This document shows, one piece after another, positions 53,029-61,378 of a DNA stretch of 64,000 nucleotides (its first letter is position 1; each line of letters starts with the position of its first letter). Source of the DNA: CANDOC01 sp965261725 (GTDB taxonomy: Bacteria; Pseudomonadota; Gammaproteobacteria; Pseudomonadales; Endozoicomonadaceae); assembly GCA_965261725.1 (NCBI GenBank), contig CBDHDU010000044.1, positions 1 to 64,000 of the forward strand, written 5' to 3'. The notes under the pieces are model-generated. The model saw nothing but the letters and a program-made list of their open reading frames with translations. It made no database searches and was not told where the DNA came from. Both the position numbers and the translations under genes were made by a program.

Positions 53029-55476
53029 ATGCGAATTGCATTAATTCTTGAATTTATTTACCTGACCGGTTTGTTTTCGGGAATAGCCCTTGCCGATAAT
53101 ATCTTGCTTGGTGCGGCTAATACCCCGGTGAAATACGATCTGGAAGCGTTTTCCCCTGCGGCGGGTATGGAGTTAACTATCACCGGTAATAACCCCGATG
53201 ATAAGCCCGTTACCCTCGTCGTCAGAGTTGATAACCAAGATTCAAAAAGCTATTTCACCCGGGTAAATGAAGAGTTCACCCTTCAGCCGGGGACATTCAG
53301 CGTTCAATTACCATTAAGCCGCATGAAAATGTCCGGCGGCAATTTTCTTGAGCCGCCTTATACCCACCTGCACATTTTTACTGCCAACACCAAATATGCG
53401 TTGGCTCTTGAAAGCGTTGCGATTAAAGAGCCAGCACCCATTCCAAAGGATACACTGGCAATTGATCTGGGCCCCACAGGCAGCCCGGTATTTCCCGGAT
53501 TCGAATTATTATCGCCGGATTCACCAAACATCTCAGGTGATTTGAAAGCCTGGCTGCGCCCGTCAGGCGATGCCCTGATCAAAGACGGTATTGATGGCAT
53601 CAACACAATTCAGATCGACTGGCCAAATGGTGACTATCTGCTCAGCCTGTGGATGCAGGAGCAGGGAGAATGGGAATACCTTCCCCACCCGTTAACCAGA
53701 AAAATTACTGTTAACGGTCGTACTGTTGTAGATGACAACCTGACTCCTCAGGACTGGGTAAAACAGGTCTGGTTTGCCGGTATCAGCAAAGAAGGGGGTA
53801 TTGATGGTGATCTGTGGGAAACTACCGGCAAACGTCGGGACGGGTTTATTCAAGTGCCTGTCACTATTTCCTCAGGCAAGCTGGATATTCACTTTGAAGG
53901 TGAGCGCTCAGGACGCTTTCTGTCCGCACTGATACTGGAGCTACCAGCAAATCAATACGCTGCAGGTATTCAGGCTGAACGCCGCAAACGCTTTCTTGCC
54001 AAATGGCCTGTTGAAATACCTGAATTTCCTGAAAAAGAAACCAGCCTTCAAGATATCAGCACCCGTCCTTTTCAACTTGCAGATAACAGCCGTATTTATC
54101 CTGCAGCACGCAACACCAGAATAAACTTGGTATTTGAAGTTCAGTCAGAAACTGATGACAACCAGCCAGTTATTGCACTCGCAACACCTAAGAACTCGCA
54201 AGGAGAACGGCTACTCAGCGATATCCGCTATGGATTCTGGCGCTTTGAACGCCCTGAGCCCAACGCTACCCGCCTGATTCTTGACGACAGTTATCTGCGT
54301 ACAGATATCAATTCGATTCGTTTAAGTAAAAACTATCCACGAAGATTGTATTTGCAGGTAGATATTCCCGAGGAGGCTGAACCCGGCATTTATCAGGGCA
54401 ATCTGCAAGTGATGAGCCATGGCACGCTGATGCAGCAGCCCTTCACTATTCAGGTGATGCCAGTAACGTTACCAAAACTGCAATATGCTTCGGGTCTCTA
54501 TCTGGAGCCCGCTCCCTGGTATACATGGTTCCCGTCTTTGAAGGACAAACAGACCACTGCCACCCAATGTGACTTGTCGTTTATGCAAAGCCTTGGTTTT
54601 ACTGCTGTTGCGCCAGGTCTTTCAACACCAAGTACACCATCCAGCCGTGACGCTTTTATCAGAGAGCTGCAGCAGGTTGTGAACAGTGGTTTCGATCAAC
54701 CTGTTCTGGCTTATGCTCCCCTGAAACGACTGATACATGGTCGCTCTGAAGCAGAAGTTGCAGATGCATTAGCCACGCTTAAAGAACAGCTCGCTGAAAA
54801 AGAGCTGCCAGCACCTTACTGGTCATTATTTGATGAACCACGCGGTGAAGAAAAACTGCAACAGATACGCAACCTCGCAAAGCTACTGCGCCCGGAGCCG
54901 CTCGAATTAAAAATGGCGGGGCACCTGAACCACAAAGAACATAGACAACTATTGCCAACTGTTGATCTGGCTATTGCCAATCACGCTTATGGCATCAGTC
55001 GCAAAGAGATCAGCGAAGCCAACAGGAAACGATTGTTCTGGATGTATAACATGCCCTGGCCAAGGTTAGCGGGTGGATTCTTTTTATGGCGCTCAGGTGC
55101 TGATGGTTATATCCAGTGGCATGCCCGCATGCCAACGGCTGATCCGTTCGACCCAACAGATGGGCGGGAAGGTGATGTTATCTATATCTATCCGTGGAAC
55201 GGAACATCATGCCCGCAGGCAATAGATATCCACAAGAAACTGTTAGCACTGCATGAAAGTACGCTGGATTTACGTTGGTTACAATGGCTGGATCAGATTG
55301 CAGAAAAAAGTACAGCCGCCCGCAGGCTGCGAGTAGACATAGAGGAGCAAGTCCCAACTCGCTGGTCTGCTGCGACAAGGAGGCTTAATACAGAGCAACT
55401 GGTAAAGTTACGTCAAAAAATAATCAGCTTTGCGACCACCCTAAAACCTGAACCAGCAGGGATCACCGTACCATAA
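53029..55476 (+). CDS. Exported glycoside-hydrolase-like protein (DUF4091-like C-terminus)
   Basis: 815 residues. Signal peptide MRIALILEFIYLTGLFSGIALA, then beta-sandwich regions (about 25-150, 170-300 with a jelly-roll-like motif LDIHFEGERSGRFLSAL, 350-480), and a C-terminal TIM-barrel-like part: ASGLYLEPAPWYTWFPS, PAPYWSLFDEPRGEEKL (a DEP motif, likely acidic catalytic residue), and LAGGFFLWRSGADGYIQW, the GADG(F/Y)xxW pattern of DUF4091 proteins. It probably acts on a glycan in the periplasm or outside. Divergent from the arabinose cassette, 172 bases apart, so the two may share a pathway. Confidence 0.65.
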   Translation: MRIALILEFIYLTGLFSGIALADNILLGAANTPVKYDLEAFSPAAGMELTITGNNPDDKPVTLVVRVDNQDSKSYFTRVNEEFTLQPGTFSVQLPLSRMKMSGGNFLEPPYTHLHIFTANTKYALALESVAIKEPAPIPKDTLAIDLGPTGSPVFPGFELLSPDSPNISGDLKAWLRPSGDALIKDGIDGINTIQIDWPNGDYLLSLWMQEQGEWEYLPHPLTRKITVNGRTVVDDNLTPQDWVKQVWFAGISKEGGIDGDLWETTGKRRDGFIQVPVTISSGKLDIHFEGERSGRFLSALILELPANQYAAGIQAERRKRFLAKWPVEIPEFPEKETSLQDISTRPFQLADNSRIYPAARNTRINLVFEVQSETDDNQPVIALATPKNSQGERLLSDIRYGFWRFERPEPNATRLILDDSYLRTDINSIRLSKNYPRRLYLQVDIPEEAEPGIYQGNLQVMSHGTLMQQPFTIQVMPVTLPKLQYASGLYLEPAPWYTWFPSLKDKQTTATQCDLSFMQSLGFTAVAPGLSTPSTPSSRDAFIRELQQVVNSGFDQPVLAYAPLKRLIHGRSEAEVADALATLKEQLAEKELPAPYWSLFDEPRGEEKLQQIRNLAKLLRPEPLELKMAGHLNHKEHRQLLPTVDLAIANHAYGISRKEISEANRKRLFWMYNMPWPRLAGGFFLWRSGADGYIQWHARMPTADPFDPTDGREGDVIYIYPWNGTSCPQAIDIHKKLLALHESTLDLRWLQWLDQIAEKSTAARRLRVDIEEQVPTRWSAATRRLNTEQLVKLRQKIISFATTLKPEPAGITVP

Positions 55477-58400
55477 TACTATTAGTAACAATTTTACCCT
55501 TCCCCTGATAGCCTGATCCTGACTCTTCTGATACAACAACAGGCCTCTTAGGCAATACAGCATCCATGACAGGCTCAGCAGGAGGTTCCATCAGTGCTGG
55601 CTGGGGTTCTGTTTTCGTTCTGGTGAGATTCCGGACCGATAACAAAGAGGTCAGTGGCAGTAGCCCTCTGGCCTCCCCCAAAGCAGTTTGTTGACGTTTA
55701 TGATTTGCCAAAACCAATCGCCGATACGGTCTTGAGCACTGCGCAAATTCCCTGATATCCATCAAAGGAGAGTGTGTCATCACATAAGCTTCAGATGTCA
55801 GCTTGCAGGTAAATGTGTGATTTGACGCTATCTGCCATTCACAGGAATTGCTTTTACATCTGGCACTGATCACAGCATTCAAGCGTGGCACTGCTGCAGT
55901 GACAGCCTGGAGCTCAAGAGCAACCGACTGTTCTTGTTGATTTGAAGCGGGCAACAAACCTTCCAGATGTGAACCTTGCTGAATAATATCTGAAGTGAAA
56001 ATTGAAGAGGATGCCACCTGCAACGTTTCATTAAGGCCCATATCAACTGCAAGTTCATTAAGTTCATCATCGCAAAGATCATTGACATGAGGCATCTTCC
56101 ATTGTCTGCATAACTGTTCAAACAGAAAAGCTTGTCTTGATGATTCTTTACGCCCTTCAGACCTTCCGACTACTGCTAATTGGGTAGAGGTACTTTCTGT
56201 TGCAGAGTCAAGGGCTTCCTGCTCATGCGACTGATCTCTCGAATCATCAAGGTCGAAGACCAGTTGCTTGGAGCGCCACGTGGTCTCTGCCATACCTTCT
56301 GATTCCGATACGGACTTATAAACAGCAAGCACCTGTTCAATCACCGGTCGAAACGGCTCCAAAGAAAGCTGGGGGAGTTTCGTGCGAATTCCAAGATATA
56401 AATCAATTAACTTTTTCTGAAAACCGGAAAGCGCTTGTTCCTCAAAAACCTTGGCTACCAGAGACTTAATGTCAGGATCTTCCTCTTCCTTTTGCACACC
56501 AGATACAGATTGAAGGTTACATAACCGAAGTAAAAGCGAAAAGCAGACATTAATATCAGCCAGACTATGAGGTGTTATTTTCATAATTCTCATTAAAGGA
56601 TGATGGCAAACCAGTTGATAGACAACATCCATTTGGCTGGCCACCACTGAACCATCGCATTGCTGCAGCAGGTCATCATAAGCAACATCCGTTTCTCTGA
56701 TTTTTTCAAGAATATTATCAGCTAGAGAACCATTAGCGCCTAGGTAACCAGCTATTTCTTCAATCTGCTTAACAACAGCTAAAGCCTGTTTCTTATCTGT
56801 TCCTGAAAACATTGAGCCTACTGTTTGTTGAAGTTTTTTCACCTCTGACATTATCGCTTCAGGAGTAAACTCAATACTCCGAAACAAGTCACACTCAACG
56901 GTTTTAGATTTCCTCTGCGGATTGACCAATAATGGGTTAGCAAAATATGTCTCTACCAGAGCATCAATATCAATCTCGTCATTTTTCAGAGCATTAATAA
57001 CTATTGATAATAATAAACAATAAGCAATATGCTGTTGATTACTACAAGGAAGTGCTTCACAAACACAAGGCTCTACATTGTTATTAGAACAATACCACCC
57101 CAATGGCCCTGACCGTTTCTTTAATTCTCCCTTTACATGAATAAAGCTGAGTTTCTCTTTAATTTTTTGATTCTCTACTAATTGCTGTAATATTTCGGGA
57201 ATTTTTTCACTTAACAAGGCAGAATCATAATCTTTAAGAATAAACCATTGCTGCCCCAAGCATAAAAATATAACCGGAGGAGACGACATTTGAGAAATAG
57301 CAGATGCCATGTCTTCTGGTCTGATGTCTAGCGATGTCATCATATCACAATCCAGAGCTACTCCGGAAAATGTAAAACGCTGAAGACCGAAATTAGACAA
57401 CTCAACGGGGTAAATTACAACAGCAGGCATATTCAGAGAGTTGCAGGTTGCGATAAGAGAGATCAAATCCTGCTCATTCCTCCATAAATATTTGTGAATA
57501 AATTTCCTTACTGTAACTGTAGAGAATCCTGATGAATCAGATTTAATCATCAAGCTTGATGCCTGCTGAAACAATCCAACATTTTCACACCATTTCCCTT
57601 TATATACTTTGTCGAGCAAGCGGCTTCTTTTTTTATTTTTTATTACTTCACTTTCCATTATGGCAATTAATTTTCCATCTGAGCGGCCTTCACTCAGAAC
57701 AAAGTGTTCTACACAACGGAAGAGATCTGTAAACAAATCAACGGGGTCGTTACCGCTCAAAATGGCTAGAATCTCGAAAAGGGAACCATAATGGTCAACA
57801 GTTGAAAGTGGAGATAAATCTTGACAGAAAGAATGAAATACAGCTTTTACTTCCTCACTTAACTGTATGTCTTCATCTTTTACCTTTAAGCAGCGCCCTG
57901 AAATTTCATACTCAACATCATTCAGATTTCCTTCAGAGAGCATACAGATAATTCGTTCCCGCCTGCTTTCAGAAAGCTCATGTTGCAAATCACCAGGGTG
58001 GAAATCAAGCAAATCGAGATCAGGTTTGACGACACAGTCTTCATCCCCAAACATATAGTTCGACTGCTGAAAAGGAGAAAAAGCAGACATTTCAGATGGC
58101 ATCAACGTTACGGGAGGCGCATGATATTTACTCTTTCGTACATTCGGCGCATACTCTTCTTTGGCAGCTTTAATCAATGATTTAAGCTGTCCTGTCGTCT
58201 TGAGTGATTGTAATTTAACATCTATAAGCTCTATATCAAGAGAGTTTTCATCTGTCAAAGCAAGCCACTTCAAAAGTTGAAAACGAGTTATAGGTGTGTA
58301 ATCCAGACTATTTGCCAACATTTCTGCTTTTTCTTTTTCTCCAGACAGAAACAAGGCGCGCATTATAAATATCAGATGAAAATATTCACTTCCTTTTATG

Positions 58401-58765
58401 CAAGTCCATACAAAATCAAAAGACGTTTGCCTTGGAAGATGGTCTGTCTGACGCATTAAAGCAGCAAAAATAGGCACTTTAGTCGCAAACCATGAGTTAA
58501 TAAGTGGTCTTAATGTATCCAGCATTTCTAACTCTTGCTTAGAAGCTTCCATTTTTATTTTTTTCTTCTGTTCGCTACGTCTCTCTTTTTCAGTTCTTTC
58601 TCTGCGAGTTCCTGCTTGTTCATGTCTTTTGGGCAGGTTGACTGGTACCAACTCTTTCTTCTCTCCTAAATTCATTTTGACCTTTTCTGGTGGCTCACCA
58701 GCAAGTCCATGACAGCTAAAAAAGATGACAATATATACAGATAAAGAAACAAACAATATTTTCAT
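55463..58765 (-). CDS. Large exported protein of unknown function
   Basis: About 1100 residues from the ATG at 58765 (MKILFVSLSVYIVIFFSCHG, a signal peptide); a GTG 21 bases earlier extends it by 7 residues. After the signal come a Lys/Glu-rich stretch (about 45-75), then long alpha-helical regions and one more compact section (about 400-560, with MPAVVIYPVELSNFG, VIFLCLGQQWFILKDY) that I cannot assign. Cysteine pairs occur near 580 (EPCVCEALPC) and near 990. Low G+C relative to neighbours. It may be a lineage-specific secreted protein. The 3' end overlaps the convergent gene by 14 bases. Confidence 0.6.
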   Translation of the reverse strand: MKILFVSLSVYIVIFFSCHGLAGEPPEKVKMNLGEKKELVPVNLPKRHEQAGTRRERTEKERRSEQKKKIKMEASKQELEMLDTLRPLINSWFATKVPIFAALMRQTDHLPRQTSFDFVWTCIKGSEYFHLIFIMRALFLSGEKEKAEMLANSLDYTPITRFQLLKWLALTDENSLDIELIDVKLQSLKTTGQLKSLIKAAKEEYAPNVRKSKYHAPPVTLMPSEMSAFSPFQQSNYMFGDEDCVVKPDLDLLDFHPGDLQHELSESRRERIICMLSEGNLNDVEYEISGRCLKVKDEDIQLSEEVKAVFHSFCQDLSPLSTVDHYGSLFEILAILSGNDPVDLFTDLFRCVEHFVLSEGRSDGKLIAIMESEVIKNKKRSRLLDKVYKGKWCENVGLFQQASSLMIKSDSSGFSTVTVRKFIHKYLWRNEQDLISLIATCNSLNMPAVVIYPVELSNFGLQRFTFSGVALDCDMMTSLDIRPEDMASAISQMSSPPVIFLCLGQQWFILKDYDSALLSEKIPEILQQLVENQKIKEKLSFIHVKGELKKRSGPLGWYCSNNNVEPCVCEALPCSNQQHIAYCLLLSIVINALKNDEIDIDALVETYFANPLLVNPQRKSKTVECDLFRSIEFTPEAIMSEVKKLQQTVGSMFSGTDKKQALAVVKQIEEIAGYLGANGSLADNILEKIRETDVAYDDLLQQCDGSVVASQMDVVYQLVCHHPLMRIMKITPHSLADINVCFSLLLRLCNLQSVSGVQKEEEDPDIKSLVAKVFEEQALSGFQKKLIDLYLGIRTKLPQLSLEPFRPVIEQVLAVYKSVSESEGMAETTWRSKQLVFDLDDSRDQSHEQEALDSATESTSTQLAVVGRSEGRKESSRQAFLFEQLCRQWKMPHVNDLCDDELNELAVDMGLNETLQVASSSIFTSDIIQQGSHLEGLLPASNQQEQSVALELQAVTAAVPRLNAVISARCKSNSCEWQIASNHTFTCKLTSEAYVMTHSPLMDIREFAQCSRPYRRLVLANHKRQQTALGEARGLLPLTSLLSVRNLTRTKTEPQPALMEPPAEPVMDAVLPKRPVVVSEESGSGYQGKGKIVTNSIMVR

Positions 58766-59260
58766 GAAACTAAAAATACACTTCACATCATAAATATTAT
58801 GATTCTTTGAAAATCATTCTTATTAAAATAGCAATATTTTATTTTTAATCGAATCAAATTAAAAAGCCCGCATATATTGACATGGGCGATATTCATGCGA
58901 CTCATGCGGATATTTTCTCCAGACAAGCGTAAGCAGTATGTTCTTCCCGGAAAAATCCAAGGATCATTTTTCTCGTTCTCTGGATAGATTTCAGTCCAGA
59001 GGAAACAGCATTGAGAAACGCCTCCCTCGTCCGCAGGATCATTCGCCCAACACAGCCAGACTTGACGCATAGGAATTTACGCATAGGAATTTCAAAAAAT
59101 TATTATTCCAGTCATTCCTGTAACCTTTGGTTTTCCACCCTCTCAGCATCCTATTACCTGACACTGAATGTTGTGCTTATCTGTCTGATACCACCTAAAT
59201 CCTATTGATTTGCCCGATCTCACCCTGAAATCCTGATTTCAGACGGATTGAGGGCGTGAA
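58766..59260. other. Gene-free stretch with a 14-bp tandem duplication
   Basis: A/T-rich region upstream of the large exported protein. I see no gene. The 14-mer ACGCATAGGAATTT is repeated head to tail at 59065-59078 and 59079-59092. Confidence 0.5.
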
Positions 59261-60463
59261 CTATGTAATCGGTTTCGCAAGCGCAAGCTGTTGATGGTAT
59301 TTGTACAGCTCGTACTGCGGCTTCCCCCGGGTAATGCCGGTGAAGATCATTTGAGCCTGACAGAGGATGCATTGCAGCGGGTCGAGCCCAAAGGTTTGTT
59401 TCAGTAACGCCGGAAAGGTGATTTTCAGGGCGTTTCGTTCGGGCTGATTGAGCAGGTTGTAGACGGTGGGCAGCAATGTAGCCCTTCCCCGGCAGGCCAG
59501 AAAACCATAATACCGGATCATTCGGAAACCTTTGTCGGGAATATGCTGTGTCAGTCGTTCTATAAATTCTTCCCCTTCACAGGTTTCATGGCGGCGGGTT
59601 TTGGTGCGGTGATCCAGATACTCATACACAACGGTATCACCGCCATAGTGTTTCAGGCGCGACATGGCCAGCGGTGGTCGTTTGATATAGCGCCCCAGGT
59701 AGCTGATGGTGCGGTGGGGGCTTTTGGTGGCTTTGGCAAAATGGACGATCCAGTCCTTTTGGTATTGCTCATCGAGGAAATCATTGAAGCCGGAAAGGTC
59801 ATGACAGCTGTCTTTCAGCTCGGAAGGCAGATCCAGCTCGCCACGTTTAAACGCTTCCCTGAGCAGGTTGATCACGCCGTAACACCACGCGGGCATGATG
59901 GCGTTTTTGGTGAAGTAGACTGACTTCCATTGCTGGTTTCCGTCGTATAATCCGCCACGGGTCACAGAGAGGTGAATATGAACATTCCAGTTCAGCTTTC
60001 GGCCAAAGGTATGCAGTGCCGTGAAAATGCCAGGTGTCACGCCTTTTTTCCCGGCAAAGGCCTGCAGGCTTTTTGCCGCCAGTGGGCTCAGTTTACCCAG
60101 TAAGGTGCGGTTGATTCTGAACAGCTCCCAGAGTGCATCAGGCATCGTAAAGGTGATGTGTTGCCACTCAGTATCCGGCAACAGCGCTTTCTGGTCAGCA
60201 ATCCACTGATCGGTCAGTTTTTTGCCGCAGGTATTACACAACCGGGCTTTACAGCCAAAGCAGATCTTTTTGGTGTGAGAGCATTCATGGTTGCTGCATA
60301 CAAAGCTGGCATACCCCATGATCACCCGCCCGCAGGCCAGTACTTTGCTGATCGCATCAACCACAGCAGGGCGTATCGTATCGGCGTTGCGCTGGTAATA
60401 ACGCCACCATAACTGATCGCGTAGCAGTAATTGTTTTAGTTTGGACGGCGGTCGGCTGGTCAT
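59261..60463 (-). CDS. IS91-family transposase (Y2 HUH type)
   Basis: 400 residues. N-terminal zinc-binding segment (FVCSNHECSHTKKICFGCK, then CNTCGKK), HUH-like motif WNVHIHLSVTRGG, and the domain with SPHRTISYLGRYIKRPPLAM containing the active tyrosines, ending in CILCQAQMIF. IS91 elements transpose by rolling circle and can carry adjacent DNA past their 3' end. A truncated second copy lies at 63853-64000, on the far side of the zinc-finger gene. Confidence 0.88.
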   Translation of the reverse strand: MTSRPPSKLKQLLLRDQLWWRYYQRNADTIRPAVVDAISKVLACGRVIMGYASFVCSNHECSHTKKICFGCKARLCNTCGKKLTDQWIADQKALLPDTEWQHITFTMPDALWELFRINRTLLGKLSPLAAKSLQAFAGKKGVTPGIFTALHTFGRKLNWNVHIHLSVTRGGLYDGNQQWKSVYFTKNAIMPAWCYGVINLLREAFKRGELDLPSELKDSCHDLSGFNDFLDEQYQKDWIVHFAKATKSPHRTISYLGRYIKRPPLAMSRLKHYGGDTVVYEYLDHRTKTRRHETCEGEEFIERLTQHIPDKGFRMIRYYGFLACRGRATLLPTVYNLLNQPERNALKITFPALLKQTFGLDPLQCILCQAQMIFTGITRGKPQYELYKYHQQLALAKPIT

Positions 60464-60591
60464 ACGGCCTCATCAATACAGTCGCACGGATGATAACGAA
60501 TGCAGCCGGTGAAGGGGATGGCATCCTGAGGTTGTTTTTCAGTCGTCCTCCTCTGCCAGTCTTTTGCGTTTACGGTGTTTTCTGAATTTGT

Positions 60592-61378
60592 GATTGGCCA
60601 GCGCCTTCGCACTGTTGAGGATCACCGGGGGCTGACACCCCATGGTGTCAACTGGGTACAGGTGCGTTCCCCGCTGTGGTGACTGCGGTTGTGAGTGGCC
60701 AGCGCCTGAGCACTTTTGAGGGTCACCGGGGGCTGACACCGGGTACAGGTGCGTTCCCCGCTGTGGTGACTTTTGTTGTGATTGGTCAGCGCCTGAGCAC
60801 TGTTGAGGGTCACCGGGGGCTGACACCGGGTACAGGTGCGTTCCCCGCTGTGGTGACTGCGGTTGTGATTGTCCAGCGCCTTCGCACTGTTGAGGGTCAC
60901 CGGGGGCTGACACCGGGTACAGGTGCGTTCCCCGCTGTGGTGACTTTGGTTGTGAGTGGCCAGCGCCTTCGCACTGTTGAGGGTCACCGGGGGCTGACAC
61001 CGGGTACAGGTGCGTTCCCCGCTGTGGTGACTGCGGTTGTGAGTGGCCAGCGCCTGAGCACTTTTGAGGGTCACCGGGGGCTGACACCGGGTACAGGTGC
61101 GTTCCCCGCTGTGGTGACTTTGGTTGTGAGTGGCCAGCGCCTGAGCACTGTTGAGGGTCACCGGGGGCTGACACCGGGTACAGGTGCGTTCCCCGCTGTG
61201 GTGACTTTGGTTGTGATTGGCCAGCGCCTTCGCACTGTTGAGGGTCACCGGGGGCTGACACCGGGTACAGGTGCGTTCCCCGCTGTGGTGGCTGCGGTTG
61301 TGATCGGCCAGCGCCTTCGCACTGTTGAGGGTCACCGGGGGCTGACACCGGGTACAGGTGCGTTCCCCGCTGTGGTGA
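60592..61378. repeat. Tandem 87-bp repeat array
   Basis: Nine near-identical units with exact 87-bp period (for example GTGCGTTCCCCGC at 60662, 60749, 60836, 60923, 61010, 61097, 61184, 61271, 61358). Each encodes a 29-residue C2H2-type finger. Variation is limited to a few codons (K/Q, D/N/T, R/Q/K), which points to recent expansion. Confidence 0.95.

Noticed and set aside
60592..61378. Tandem array as CRISPR
   Set aside because: Units are contiguous without unique spacers and encode fingers in frame; no cas genes.
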